A stretch of 64,000 bases of DNA from Streptomyces sp. WMMB 322 (GCF_900090145.1 NZ_FMHI01000001.1:496001-560000); one strand, 5' to 3'. Positions 8,255 to 17,224 are shown, counted from the stretch's first letter. Notes: generated by a model not told the origin, from the letters alone. Numbers and translations: made by a program.

Positions 8255-10089
8255 ACCGCACCACACGTGACGCATGGACGCAGGCCGGCCGACGGCTGCT
8301 CGTCAAGGCCATCGAGGAGTTCGCATACGAGGAACTGCTCGTCCCCGAGCCCGACTCGGCGGCCGGCGCCCCGGACGCCTACCGGCTGGAACTCGCCGAC
8401 GGGATCCACTGGACGTTCCGCGCCGCCCGCGGCACCTTCGGCACCTGGCGGCTGGTGTCCGGCACCGTGCGGCGCCACCCCGCTCACGGCGACGACGACG
8501 GCGGCGAGGGGGCCGGCGACGGCGAGCCGGGCCCCGAGCGGCTCCTGCTCGACGCCCGCCCGTCACTGGGCTGGGACGGGCCGACGACCGCCGAGGTGCT
8601 GCGCGAACTCACCGCCACCCGGCGGGCCGAGGCCGAGACCATCGCCCGCGCCCTGCCCGCCGCGGAACTGGCCGACCTGGACCACCTCGACCTGGAGGCC
8701 CATCAGGACGGCCACCCCTGCATGCTACTCAACAAGGGCCGGCTGGGCTTCTCCGCCTCCGCCGCGGCCGCGTACGCGCCCGAGGCGGCCGGCGAGCTGC
8801 GCCTGCTGTGGGCCGCCGTGCACACCAGCCTCGCCTCCTACTCCGGTGTTCCCGGGCTGGACGCCGGGACGCTGCTGGCCGAGGAGCTGGACCGGGACAC
8901 CCGCCAGGCTTTCGCGGCCGGCCTGCGGGAGACGTGTGCCGAAACCGGCCACTGTGCGGACGACTTCTGCTGGCTGCCGGTGCACCCCTTCCACTGGGAC
9001 GAGGCTGTCGCCCCCCTGTTCGCCCCCTATCTCGCCGACGGCCGGATCGTCCTGCTCGGCGAGGGCCCGGACCGCTACCGCCCGCTCCAGTCCATCCGCA
9101 CCCTGGCCAACCTCGACCACCCGCACCGCCGCAACGTCAAGGTGCCGCTGTTCATCCGCAACACCCTTGTCTGGCGCGGCCTTTCTCCCCGGCCGACCGA
9201 GGCCGCGCCGGACGTGAGTGCCTGGCTGCACTCGGTACGGGACGCCGACCCGTACCTCCGCGACGAGCTGCGCTTCCACCCGCTGGGCGAGGTGGCCGGG
9301 GTGGCCGTGCACCACCCGCTGTACGAGTCCGTCAAGGACGCCCCGTACCGCTACCACGAACTCCTCGGCGCGGTCTGGCGCGAGCCCGTCGCCGAGTTGC
9401 TGGGCGAGGGCGAAAAGGCCCGCACGATGGCCGCGCTGCTCAAGGTCGGCTCGGACGGCCGGGCCCTGGCCGGCGAGCTGGTCGAGCGGTCCGGACTTCA
9501 GCCGCGCGCATGGCTGGAGCGGTTCCTCCGCGCCCTGCTGCCCGGCCTGCTGCACAGCCTCTACCGGTACGGCGTTGCGTACTGCCCGCACGGCGAGAAC
9601 ACCGTCGTCCTCTACGACTCGGCCGACGTCCCCATCGGCATCGCGGTGAAGGACTTCGCCGAGGACGTCAACCTGCTGCCCGGCAGCCACCCCGAGTACG
9701 CGGGCCTGTCCGAGCGGGCCGACGCGCTTCTGCTGCGCTGGCCCGCGAGGGAGCTGGCCCACTCCCTGCTCAGCGCAATCTTCGCGGGGCACTTCCGGTT
9801 CTTCGCCCCGCTGGCGGCCGAGCATCTCGGAGTACGGGAGGAGGAGTTCTGGGCCCTGGTCCGCGCCGAGATCGGGCGCTATCACGCCCGCTTCCCCGAA
9901 CTGGCCGAACGCTTCGAGGAGTTCGGGCTGCTCGCCCCCGAGTTCGACCGGATCGCACTCAACCGTGAGCAGCTGCTCGGCGGCGGCTTCCACGACCGCG
10001 CCGAGAAGGACGAGGGCTTCGACGTCACTCACGGCCGTCTCGCCAACCCCCTGAACACCGAAGCCCAGGAGCACCAGGAGCAGATATGA
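8251..10089 (+). CDS. IucA/IucC family siderophore synthetase (second copy)
   Basis: Second NIS synthetase, 612 residues, with ATG overlapping the MFS stop and aaggag upstream. Motifs: HPCMLLNKGRLGFSASAAAA, LPVHPFHWDE, YRPLQSIRTLANLDHPHRRN, VKVPLFIRNTLVWRGLS, CPHGENTVVLYD, IAVKDFAEDVNLLPGSH. The HPFHW version of the HPWQ box and the KDFAEDVNL segment resemble the IucC/RhbF/DesD branch, which acts on a citrate mono-amide, so this enzyme probably completes the siderophore. It differs clearly from the 3463 copy, so it is a distinct subfamily and not a recent duplicate. It is followed by an ATGA overlap with the ligase gene at 10086. Confidence 0.93.
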   Translation: MNRTTRDAWTQAGRRLLVKAIEEFAYEELLVPEPDSAAGAPDAYRLELADGIHWTFRAARGTFGTWRLVSGTVRRHPAHGDDDGGEGAGDGEPGPERLLLDARPSLGWDGPTTAEVLRELTATRRAEAETIARALPAAELADLDHLDLEAHQDGHPCMLLNKGRLGFSASAAAAYAPEAAGELRLLWAAVHTSLASYSGVPGLDAGTLLAEELDRDTRQAFAAGLRETCAETGHCADDFCWLPVHPFHWDEAVAPLFAPYLADGRIVLLGEGPDRYRPLQSIRTLANLDHPHRRNVKVPLFIRNTLVWRGLSPRPTEAAPDVSAWLHSVRDADPYLRDELRFHPLGEVAGVAVHHPLYESVKDAPYRYHELLGAVWREPVAELLGEGEKARTMAALLKVGSDGRALAGELVERSGLQPRAWLERFLRALLPGLLHSLYRYGVAYCPHGENTVVLYDSADVPIGIAVKDFAEDVNLLPGSHPEYAGLSERADALLLRWPARELAHSLLSAIFAGHFRFFAPLAAEHLGVREEEFWALVRAEIGRYHARFPELAERFEEFGLLAPEFDRIALNREQLLGGGFHDRAEKDEGFDVTHGRLANPLNTEAQEHQEQI

Positions 10090-11507
10090 GTACGTCACAG
10101 GGCCGCCCCTCACCGTACGAGCGGCTGCGCGCGGACGCCGAAGCCGGACGCGTCGAGGAAGTGATCGTCGCTGTTCCGGATCTCCAGGGCCGTCTTCAGG
10201 GCACCAGGCTGTCCGTGCCGTACTTCCTCGACGAGGCGGCCTCACCGAAGGACCCCACGGAGTCAGCGGGGAGCCACCCGGCCGAGTCGGGGGGAGGGTT
10301 CGGTGCCTGCGTCTATCTGCTCGCCTCCGACGTCGAGATGGACACCGGACCGGGTTACGCCATCGACGCCTGGAACATCGGCTTCGGCGACTTCTCCCTC
10401 CGCCCGGACCCCGCCACCCTGCGGACCCCGCCGTGGGACGAGGGCACCGCCCTGGTCCTGGCCGATGCCGTCTGGCCGGGTGGCGAGCCGGTCGAGGTGG
10501 CCCCACGTCAGCTGCTGCGAACCCAGCTGGATCGTCTCGCGACGGACGGGCTGAGGGCGTACTCCGGTACGGAGCTGGAGTTCCTGGTCTTCCGCGAGTC
10601 CTACCGGGAGGCGTGGAACCGCCGCTACAACGGCCTGGAGACGGCCACTTCGTACAACGTCGACTATTCACTGCAGGGCCTGGCGGAGATCGAGCCGGTG
10701 GCGCGGCGCATCCGCCGGGAGATGGTGCGCGCCGGACTCTCCATGGAGACCGCGCGTGCCGAGTGCCACCCCGGCCAGTACGAGATCGTCTTCCGCTACG
10801 ACGAGGCGATGACGACCTGCGACAACCATGTCTTCTTCAAGAACGGCGCGAAGGAGATCGCCGCGCAGGAGGGCGTCGCGCTCACCTTCATGCCCAAGTT
10901 CGACGAGGGCGAGGGGAATTCCTGCCACATCCATCTCTCGCTGCGGGGCGCCGACGACTCGGCCGTGCTGGCCGATCCGGACGCGGACGGCGGCATGTCC
11001 GAGCTGATGCGCCACTTCGTGGCGGGCCAACTCGCCTGTCTCGCCGACTTCGCGCTGCTGATGGCGCCGAACGTCAACTCCTACAAGCGCCTCCAGCCGG
11101 GCGGATTCGCGCCCACAGGCATCACCTGGGGCCGGGACAACCGGACCTGCCCGGTGCGTGTGGTGGGCTCCGGCCATTCGCTGCGCATCGAGCACCGGGT
11201 GCCGGGCGGCGACGCCAACCCGTACACGGCCACGGCCGCCGCGGTGGCCGCCGGCCTGTACGGCATCGAGAACCGGCTGCCGCTCCCGGAGCCGCACACC
11301 GCCAACGCGCTGGCCGACCCGTCGGTACCGCGGCTGCCCAGCACGCTGACCGAGGCCCTGCACCGCTGGGAGAACAGCGAGATCGCGGCGAAGGTCTTCG
11401 GCGAAGCGGTGGTCGGCCACTACGCGCAGGCCGCCCGCGCGGAGCTGGCCGCCTTCGAGTCGGCGGTGACGGACTGGGAACGCGTACGCGGCTTTGAGCG
11501 CCTGTAA
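10086..11507 (+). CDS. Glutamine-synthetase-family ligase (gamma-glutamylamine type)
   Basis: 473 residues, class I GS fold. Features seen: GTELEFLVFRESY (beta-grasp to catalytic-domain region with the Mg2+-binding E-x-E), TARAECHPGQYEIVFRY, FMPKFDEGEGNSCHIHLSL and PTGITWGRDNRTCPVRV. It is close in style to PuuA/GlnA3/GlnA4 gamma-glutamylpolyamine synthetases and lacks the C-terminal adenylylation tyrosine context of primary GlnA. The ATG overlaps the synthetase stop, so it is the last gene of the siderophore operon. In that setting it could glutamylate the diamine precursor or the siderophore, or detoxify excess diamine. None of these can be chosen from sequence alone. Transcription probably ends at the hairpin at 11832. 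Confidence 0.85.
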   Translation: MSTSQGRPSPYERLRADAEAGRVEEVIVAVPDLQGRLQGTRLSVPYFLDEAASPKDPTESAGSHPAESGGGFGACVYLLASDVEMDTGPGYAIDAWNIGFGDFSLRPDPATLRTPPWDEGTALVLADAVWPGGEPVEVAPRQLLRTQLDRLATDGLRAYSGTELEFLVFRESYREAWNRRYNGLETATSYNVDYSLQGLAEIEPVARRIRREMVRAGLSMETARAECHPGQYEIVFRYDEAMTTCDNHVFFKNGAKEIAAQEGVALTFMPKFDEGEGNSCHIHLSLRGADDSAVLADPDADGGMSELMRHFVAGQLACLADFALLMAPNVNSYKRLQPGGFAPTGITWGRDNRTCPVRVVGSGHSLRIEHRVPGGDANPYTATAAAVAAGLYGIENRLPLPEPHTANALADPSVPRLPSTLTEALHRWENSEIAAKVFGEAVVGHYAQAARAELAAFESAVTDWERVRGFERL

Positions 11508-11610
11508 CTCGTTCCTGGGATCCCCCTGGGGCACCTCCCGCGCCGGAGGCGCAGCGGGTCCCAACGGCCCTCTCCATACCGCCGAATTCTCTCCCCACGG
11601 CCTCCGGCCT

Positions 11611-11700
11611 CGGCGGGGGTCCCCCAAACCGAAGGCCGAGGGTGGGGGTCCCCCCAGGCCGAAGGCCGAGGGTGGGGGTCCCCCCAGGCCGAAGGCCGAG
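11611..11700. repeat. 30-bp tandem repeat, three copies
   Basis: Two identical 30-bp units (11641-11670, 11671-11700) and one diverged unit before them (11611-11640). Each contains gggggtcccccc, a short self-complementary block, followed by gccgaaggccgag. The array lies in the 427-bp gap between the ligase stop and the convergent lipoprotein gene. No gene is seen in the gap. Confidence 0.9.
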
Positions 11701-11831
11701 GGGGAGAACAAGCCCGCAGCGACCGCGTCCGAGCCCGTGGCTGCCCGGAGGCACCGGCGCTCCGCAAGTCCCGGCGGCGCTGCGGGAGTCGGCGCCCGCG
11801 CACCGCGCGCACCGCGAGCCGCGCACCGCAT

Positions 11832-11877
11832 ACGCCGGAGGCCACGCCACGGAACTCCGTGGCGTGGCCTCCGGCGT
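11832..11877. terminator. Perfect 22-bp inverted repeat between convergent operons
   Basis: Arms 11832-11853 and 11856-11877 are perfectly complementary with a 2-base loop. It has no strong T-run, as is common in high-GC actinobacteria. It sits between the plus-strand siderophore operon and the minus-strand lipoprotein gene and would serve both directions. Confidence 0.8.
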
Positions 11878-11934
11878 CACTGCGTCGCCCGGCACCGGGT
11901 CGCGCATCGCTGGGTCGCGGCTTCGCCGCGGTCC

Positions 11935-12894
11935 TCAGCCGAGCTTCTTCTCCATCTCGTCCAGGACCATGTCCGCGCCGGTGTATCCGATGCCGAGCAT
12001 CCACAGGTCGTCGTCGACCCCGTACACCTTCTTGTTCTTCACCGCGTCCAGCTTCTTCCAGAGCCCGCTCTTGGTGATGGTGGTCTCCTTGGCCTTCTTC
12101 GGGTCGCCGTAGGTGGAATGGAAGATGACGTCCGCGTCGGCCTCGTCGATCTTCTCCGGGCTGATGTCGAGCGAGAAGCCGGTGTTGTCCACGTTGGCGG
12201 GACGGCCCACCTTCAGGTCCTTGAGGATGCTGCCGACGAAGGTGTCGTTCTTGTACAGGCGGGTCTCCGCGCCCTCGACGAACCGGACGAAGCCAACTTC
12301 GGTCTTCCCGGCCTTCTCGGGGCCGCCGAGGGTCTCGGTCACCTTCTCCACGTGCTTGTCGTAGTCGGCGGCGGCCTTCTCGCCCTCGTCCTTCTTGCCG
12401 AGCGCATCGGCGTGCAGCTCGAAGTTCTTGCGCCAGGTCGGGCCGGTGGTCTCGGTGAAGACGGTCGGCGCGATCTTCGACAGCTCCTTGTAGTTCTTCT
12501 CGTCGCGCTCCTTGCTGCTCAGGATCAGGTCCGGCTTCAGCCCGGCTATCGCCTCGAGGTTGGGCTCGGCGATGAGGCCGACGTTCTTGACCCCGTCGAG
12601 CTTGTCCTTGGGGAGGTAGGACGACATCGGTGCACCGGGCTCGGGCAGGACGGCGCCGACCGGCTTGATCCCGAGCGTGACCACCGAGTCGAGGGCGTCG
12701 GTGTCGAGCACCACCACGCGCTTGGGCTTGTCGTTGACTTCCACCTTGCCCATGGCCGTCTTCACAGCGTGCTCCCCGCCGTCGGCGGACGGCTTCTTCG
12801 CGTCCTCCTCGGCGGATCCGCACGCGGTGGCGGTGATGGCGAGGGCTGCGACGGCTGCGACGGCCGCAGCGCGACGACTGACGGAGGCGGACAT
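11935..12894 (-). CDS. Iron-siderophore ABC transporter substrate-binding lipoprotein
   Basis: 319 residues. The N terminus is basic then hydrophobic and ends in a lipobox-like TATAC-GS, so it should be lipid-anchored outside the membrane. The body is a FecB/FhuD class III binding protein: KPKRVVVLDTDALDSVVTLG, GLIAEPNLEAIAGLKPDLIL, FTETTGPTWRKNF, and VYGVDDDLWMLGIGYTGADM near the end. An upstream in-frame ATG at 12927 exists, but the start at 12894 puts the signal peptide at the N terminus and follows gaaagg. An iron box lies about 50 bp upstream. The permease and ATPase genes (13247-16229) are on the same strand with a separate iron box, so the importer is encoded by two units. Confidence 0.92.
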   Translation of the reverse strand: MSASVSRRAAAVAAVAALAITATACGSAEEDAKKPSADGGEHAVKTAMGKVEVNDKPKRVVVLDTDALDSVVTLGIKPVGAVLPEPGAPMSSYLPKDKLDGVKNVGLIAEPNLEAIAGLKPDLILSSKERDEKNYKELSKIAPTVFTETTGPTWRKNFELHADALGKKDEGEKAAADYDKHVEKVTETLGGPEKAGKTEVGFVRFVEGAETRLYKNDTFVGSILKDLKVGRPANVDNTGFSLDISPEKIDEADADVIFHSTYGDPKKAKETTITKSGLWKKLDAVKNKKVYGVDDDLWMLGIGYTGADMVLDEMEKKLG

Positions 12895-12944
12895 GTATGA
12901 GGACCTTTCCTCGGGGACGGGGATCAACGCGGAGGGTGGATTAC

Positions 12945-12958
12945 TTAGGTAAACCTAA
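12945..12958. promoter_or_regulatory. Iron box (DmdR/IdeR-type operator)
   Basis: TTAGGT-AA-ACCTAA is a perfect inverted repeat matching the actinobacterial iron-box half sites (TTAGGTTAGGCTCACCTAA family). It lies 51-64 bp upstream of the lipoprotein start, so iron-loaded DmdR1 probably represses that gene. Confidence 0.85.
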
Positions 12959-13170
12959 CCTTACGTGGAAGCCGGGAACAAGTCCGCCCAGATCACAACT
13001 CGGTTTATGCGGAGAGCCTGACAGGCCGTCAGAAAACACCCGTCGGGCCGGCGCTGATACTGCCCGCACCGACCGCCGGACACCGGGTGGTCCGTCCCCG
13101 GCCGGACAGCACACAAGGGAGAGTCCTGCGCCCCGGGACCGGACCGGCATGACGCATCGGCAGTTGCCGT

Positions 13171-13240
13171 CCACCGGCCACCGGCCACCGTCCACCGTCC
13201 ACCGGCCACCAGTCACCGGCCACCGGCCACCAGTCACCGG
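13171..13240. repeat. 7-bp tandem repeat, about ten copies
   Basis: Ten consecutive units of ccaccgg, ccaccgt or tcaccgg/ccaccag variants immediately downstream of the ATPase stop (13247, minus strand). It occupies part of the 352-bp gap between the ATPase and lipoprotein genes. The rest of that gap (12959-13170) shows nothing recognisable beyond the iron box. Confidence 0.85.
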
Positions 13241-13246
13241 AAGAGC

Positions 13247-14098
13247 TCAGCCGGACTCCCCCGAGACGGCGATGGCGGCGCCGGCGGCGGCCGAGTCGTC
13301 CTGCTGCCCGGGGGTACCGGGCACGACCAGCGGCCCGCCGGTCACCGGGTCGGGCACGACGACCGACTCGAGACCGAAGACGTCGCGCACCAGATCCGCC
13401 GTCACCTTCTGCGAGGGACTGCCCTGCGCAACGATCCGTCCCTCCTTCATCGCCACGAGGTGATCCGCGTACCGCGCCGCCTGGTTGAGGTCGTGGAGCA
13501 CCGCCACGATCGTCCGGCCGCGCTCCCGGTTGAGCTGCCGAATCAGGTCCAGCACCTCGACCTGATGGGATATGTCCAGATAGGTGGTGGGCTCGTCGAG
13601 CAGCAGCAGATCGGTCTCCTGCGCCAGTGCCATGGCGATCCATACGCGCTGCCGCTGGCCGCCCGACAGTTCGTCGACGGGCCGACCGGCGAGCGCCGTC
13701 ACATCGGTGCGGTCCATGGCGTCTGTGACCGCGCGCTCGTCCTCCTGCGACCACTGCTGCCACCAGTGTTGATGCGGCTGACGGCCGCGTGAGACGAGGT
13801 CCGCGACCGTGATGGCCTCGGGCGCCACGGGGGTCTGCGGCAGCAGCCCGATGGACTGCGCCACGGTGCGAGTGGGCATCCGGCTCATCGCCGTGCCGTC
13901 CAGCAGCACCGCGCCGTTCCGCGGTCTCAGCAGCCGTCCCAGCGCGCGCAGCAGCGTGGACTTCCCGCAGGCGTTCGGGCCGACGATGACGGTGACGCGG
14001 CCGTCCGGTACGTCCAGATCGAGGTCCGCCACGACCGTGCGCTCCTCGTAGGCCAGCGTCAGGTCGCGGGCTGTGAGCCTGCTCTCGGTCACGGTCAC
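13247..14098 (-). CDS. Fe-siderophore ABC transporter ATPase (FecE/FepC-like)
   Basis: 283-residue nucleotide-binding subunit. Walker [16 protein letters not shown]-loop [20 protein letters not shown], signature [15 protein letters not shown], Walker [14 protein letters not shown], and H-loop [14 protein letters not shown]. The GTG start overlaps the permease stop by 4 bp, the third member of a FecC-FecD-FecE-type operon. The C-terminal ~35 residues after [15 protein letters not shown] are low-complexity Gly/Ala. It energises import of the ferri-siderophore. Confidence 0.95.
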   Translation of the reverse strand: MTVTESRLTARDLTLAYEERTVVADLDLDVPDGRVTVIVGPNACGKSTLLRALGRLLRPRNGAVLLDGTAMSRMPTRTVAQSIGLLPQTPVAPEAITVADLVSRGRQPHQHWWQQWSQEDERAVTDAMDRTDVTALAGRPVDELSGGQRQRVWIAMALAQETDLLLLDEPTTYLDISHQVEVLDLIRQLNRERGRTIVAVLHDLNQAARYADHLVAMKEGRIVAQGSPSQKVTADLVRDVFGLESVVVPDPVTGGPLVVPGTPGQQDDSAAAGAAIAVSGESG

Positions 14099-15195
14099 GC
14101 TTTTCCTCCAGTACGGCCGCGGACGATCAGCCAGATCAGATACGGCGCGCCGACAGCCGCCGTCAGCACGCCCACGGGGACCTCGACCGGTGCGAACATC
14201 ACCCGCGCCGGCAGGTCGGCTGCCACCACGATGAACGCGCCGAGCAACCCGGAAGACAGCAGCGGGATCTGCGGCGTGCGCGTCAGCCTCCTGGCGATCT
14301 GCGGGGCGAGCAGCGCCACGAAGTCCACCGGACCGGCCGCCCCTGTCGCCACCGACGCGAGGAAGACGCCCAGCAGCGCCAGTCCGAACCGCGTCCGCTG
14401 AAGCGGAACTCCCAGCGCCCTGGCGGTGTCGTCGTCGAAGGCGGCGGTGCGCTGCGCCCGTGCGGCCCACAGCAGACACGGTGTCAGGGCGAGCAGCGTC
14501 CAGCCGAGCGGCGTGGCCTCTTCCCAGCCACGCCCGTTGAGCGAACCGGTCAGCCACACCTGGGACTGATGGGCGATCAGATACTCGCCCTTGGTGATGA
14601 ACAGGTGCGTGACGGACCGCAGCGCGATGGCGACGCCGATGCCGATCAGCACGAACCGCGCCGCATGCAGCCCGCCGCGCCACGCGAAGAGGTAGACGAG
14701 ACAGGCGGCGGCGACCCCGCCCGCGACCGAGAAGTAGGGCAGAACGCTGAACGAGCTGACCCCGAAGGTCAGCGCTCCGATGGTCAGGGCACTGGCGCCC
14801 TGGGAGACGCCGATGATGTCGGGGCTGGCGAGCGGGTTCCGTGCGACGGTCTGGATCAGCGCCCCGCCGACGCCGAAGGCCGCCCCGACCAGCAGCCCCA
14901 GTATCAGCCGTGGCAGCCGCAGCTCTTCCACGATGAACTCGGCCGAAGCGGGGCTGCCGGTGAGCACGTTCACCACGTCCGCCGGTGCGACATAGGAGTC
15001 GCCGAGGCAGAGGTACGCGAGCGAGACCCCGGCCGTCAGTACGGCGAACGCGCTCGCGGCGACCGCCGCGCGCCGGTGTACGAGGAACGAGCCGCGGCCG
15101 CGCCTGACCAGTGTGAACCCGGCGGGGCGGACGGCGCCCGCAGGCGTGGCGCCTGCAGGTGCGGCGGCCGTGCGCTCGGTGGACGGGGCCGTCAT
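14095..15195 (-). CDS. FecCD-family iron-siderophore permease, second subunit
   Basis: 366 residues with about nine to ten membrane segments. The family hallmarks are present: [35 protein letters not shown] and [18 protein letters not shown], with a conserved glycine-rich end. A ~45-residue Ala/Pro/Arg-rich cytoplasmic N-terminal stretch precedes the first helix. The ATG at 15195 overlaps the stop of the partner permease, and its own stop overlaps the ATPase start. It pairs with the 15192-16229 product to form the transmembrane channel. Confidence 0.95.
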   Translation of the reverse strand: MTAPSTERTAAAPAGATPAGAVRPAGFTLVRRGRGSFLVHRRAAVAASAFAVLTAGVSLAYLCLGDSYVAPADVVNVLTGSPASAEFIVEELRLPRLILGLLVGAAFGVGGALIQTVARNPLASPDIIGVSQGASALTIGALTFGVSSFSVLPYFSVAGGVAAACLVYLFAWRGGLHAARFVLIGIGVAIALRSVTHLFITKGEYLIAHQSQVWLTGSLNGRGWEEATPLGWTLLALTPCLLWAARAQRTAAFDDDTARALGVPLQRTRFGLALLGVFLASVATGAAGPVDFVALLAPQIARRLTRTPQIPLLSSGLLGAFIVVAADLPARVMFAPVEVPVGVLTAAVGAPYLIWLIVRGRTGGKA

Positions 15196-16229
15196 GCGCT
15201 CACCGCCTTGCGGCGGGCCATGGCGATGAGGAACGGCACACCGATCAGGGCCGTCATCACGCCCGCCGGCACCTCGCCCGGTGGAACGACGATCCGCCCG
15301 ATGACGTCCGACACGAGCAGCACGACCGGTCCGAGCAGGGCCGACAAGGGCAGAACCCAGCGGTGGCCGGTGCCCACCAGGGCACGGGTGATGTGCGGCA
15401 CCGCGAGGCCGACGAAGGCGATCGGCCCGGCAGCCGAGACGCCCACGCCGGTGAGCAGCGTCGCGGCGACGCCGCCCAGGATCCGTACGGTCCCCACCTT
15501 CTGGCCGAGCCCCTTGGCGACGTCCTCGCCCAGCGCCAGAGCATCCAGTCCGCGCGCGGCAGCCAGCGCCAGCACGGCGCCGACGACCAGGAACGGCCAG
15601 ATCTGACCGGCCATTTCGGCGTTCCGCCCGGATATTGAGCCCACCTGCCAGAAGCGGAACTCCTCCAGGGTGGCGGACTTGGTGGTCAGCAGCCCCTGAA
15701 TGACGGATATGAGCAGTGCGTTGACGGCGGCACCGGCCAGCGCCAGCTTCACGGGGGTCGCGCCCCCGCGCCCGCTGGAGGCGACGGCGTAGACGGCCAC
15801 CGACGCGACTCCGGCCCCGAGAAAGGCGAACCATATATAGCCGTTGAGGGTGTGCACCCCGCCGAACGCGATCGCCAGCACCACACCGGCCGCCGCGCCC
15901 TGGCTGATGCCGAGCACGCCGGGGTCGGCGATGGGGTTCCGGCTGACGCCCTGCATCACTGTGCCCGCGAGGGCCAGCGCCGCGCCGACCAGCAGACCGA
16001 TGACGGTGCGGGGCACCCGCATCGACCGTACGACCTCGGCGGCGTCGCTCGTCCCGCCGTACAGCAGGACGTCGAAGACCTCGGTGGGGGCGATCTGACG
16101 CGCACCGACGGCGAGACTGAGCAGCACCGCGAGCAGCAGGGCGACGACGGCCGCAGCCGTAAGGCCTATGCGGCGGCTGATCAGAGCACCTCGTGGGCTG
16201 CTGATCGTGGCAGCGGACATCGCATCCAT
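15192..16229 (-). CDS. FecCD-family iron-siderophore permease, first subunit
   Basis: 345 residues, polytopic. [40 protein letters not shown] and [20 protein letters not shown] identify the FecC/FepD group. It is the first gene of the minus-strand import operon, with an iron box about 32 bp upstream. Two starts are possible, at 16229 and at 16220 (MSAATIS); the longer one is listed. Neither has a strong ribosome site. Confidence 0.95.
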   Translation of the reverse strand: MDAMSAATISSPRGALISRRIGLTAAAVVALLLAVLLSLAVGARQIAPTEVFDVLLYGGTSDAAEVVRSMRVPRTVIGLLVGAALALAGTVMQGVSRNPIADPGVLGISQGAAAGVVLAIAFGGVHTLNGYIWFAFLGAGVASVAVYAVASSGRGGATPVKLALAGAAVNALLISVIQGLLTTKSATLEEFRFWQVGSISGRNAEMAGQIWPFLVVGAVLALAAARGLDALALGEDVAKGLGQKVGTVRILGGVAATLLTGVGVSAAGPIAFVGLAVPHITRALVGTGHRWVLPLSALLGPVVLLVSDVIGRIVVPPGEVPAGVMTALIGVPFLIAMARRKAVSA

Positions 16230-16260
16230 TCCGATGTGACGGTGATCTGGACGATCATCA

Positions 16261-16278
16261 ACTTAGGCGAACCTAAGT
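16261..16278. promoter_or_regulatory. Iron box upstream of the permease operon
   Basis: ACTTAGG-CGAA-CCTAAGT, arms of 7 bp perfectly complementary, same half-site as the 12945 box. The spacing just upstream of the permease start suits repression by iron-loaded DmdR1/IdeR. Confidence 0.85.
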
Positions 16279-16441
16279 GTACGGGCAGGCCCTGAGAGCG
16301 CGTAACCGGCCCACCCCCCAGGACACCTGCCGCCAGGGACACTTCGTCCCGGCGGAGAAACGCCCCGGCCGGCGCCGGCGGAGAACCGGCGGGCACATCG
16401 GGCCCGGACCGTGAGCGGCAGCGGCCCGGCGGGCCCTGTCC

Positions 16442-16801
16442 CACCGCGCCACTCCCGCAGCGATCTACTCCACACTCCCCAAAGCCCTGCCGGCACACAG
16501 CCGCGACACCGACACCCACACCCGCGTCCGCCACGACCGCATCGACACAGGCGGCACCGTCACCCTCCGCGTGGCAGGCCGCCTCCGCCACATCGGCATC
16601 GGACGAACCCACGCCGGAACCCACGTCATCATGCTGATCAACGACCTGGACGTCCGCATCGTCAACGCCACCACCGGCGAACTCCTCCGCGAGCTCACCA
16701 TCGACATCACCCGCGACTACCAACCCACCGGCCGCCCACCCGGCCACAACGACAATGACCCCGAACCCAATCGTGGGTTCAGGGTCATTCCGATGTCCTG
16801 A
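16442..16801 (+). pseudogene. C-terminal remnant of an IS481-type transposase
   Basis: Reading from 16442 gives HRATPAAIYSTLPKALP, then RVRHDRIDTGGTVTLRVAG, RLRHIGIGRTHAGTHVIML, DLDVRIVNATTGELLREL and ITRDYQPTGRP to a TGA at 16799. This is the C-terminal ~120 residues of IS481-like integrase-core transposases. The DDE core, start and any terminal inverted repeat are missing upstream. No frameshift is seen within the surviving part. It lies 10 bp from the 3' end of tRNA-Arg, so the insertion may once have used the tRNA flank. Family assignment is from the RLRHIGIGR and TRDYQPTG signatures. Confidence 0.75.
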
Positions 16802-16810
16802 GACATCACA

Positions 16811-16886
16811 TGGTGCCCCCGGCAGGATTCGAACCTGCGACACCCGCTTTAGGAGAGCGGTGCTCTATCCCCTGAGCTACGGAGGC
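16811..16886 (-). tRNA. tRNA-Arg (anticodon CCT)
   Basis: Read on the minus strand it folds as a 76-nt cloverleaf. Acceptor GCCTCCG pairs with CGGGGGC. The D arm is GCTC/GAGC. The anticodon stem CCGCT/AGCGG frames loop CTCCTAA with anticodon CCT. The T arm is GCAGG-TTCGAAT-CCTGC, and CCA is encoded. It decodes AGG, a rare codon in this GC-rich genome. Confidence 0.96.
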
Positions 16887-17010
16887 GGGGATCTGTCGGA
16901 AAACGTGTCTGAAATTGGTGCGAAGTAGGACGAACCAACCCAGCGTGGTTTCCGGCAGTGCCGCGGCGGTCGCGGACAGCGAAGTCTGCGCCGCCGCGCA
17001 CAGTGTAGCG

Positions 17011-17191
17011 GGTGGCGGTCAGGGCTTCGGCCGTGTGCGTGGCGAGCTTCCCGTTGCGGTGTCCGGGCATGGGGAAACAGCGGGCGACGAAGGTGACGCG
17101 GTCGCGTACTCCTCGCGCAGTCGCTCGAGGGGGGATAGGTGGCGCCGCACGCTTCGCATTCAAAGTCCGGGAACTCCACCACGGTCAGTTC
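17011..17191 (-). pseudogene. Frameshifted DsbA-like thioredoxin-fold pseudogene
   Basis: Minus strand 17191-17129 reads ELTVVEFPDFECEACGATYPP, a DsbA/thioredoxin start with CEAC as the CxxC active site. From 17127, one frame over, it continues RGVRDRVTFVARCFPMPGHRN then GKLATHTAEAL, the next conserved block of the family. The break falls exactly at a six-G run (17129-17134), a typical slippage site. Sequence beyond 17011 no longer resembles the family, so the 3' part is lost as well. Upstream, a 15-bp tandem duplication encodes LVRAQ twice. If the frameshift is a sequencing error the protein would still be truncated. Confidence 0.6.
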
Positions 17192-17194
17192 CGC

Positions 17195-17224
17195 TTGGGC
17201 TCGGACAAGTTGGGCTCGGACAAG
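17195..17224. repeat. 15-bp perfect tandem repeat
   Basis: ttgggctcggacaag occurs twice head to tail (17195-17209, 17210-17224), just upstream of the DsbA-like remnant in its reading direction. The 15-bp period keeps frame. Confidence 0.9.

Noticed and set aside
13171..13240. Possible CRISPR-like array
   Set aside because: Contiguous 7-bp units without spacers; a simple tandem repeat. No CRISPR array or cas gene is seen anywhere in the window.
16411..16758. Plus-strand His/Arg/Pro-rich ORF near tRNA-Arg
   Set aside because: An out-of-frame shadow of the IS481 transposase remnant.
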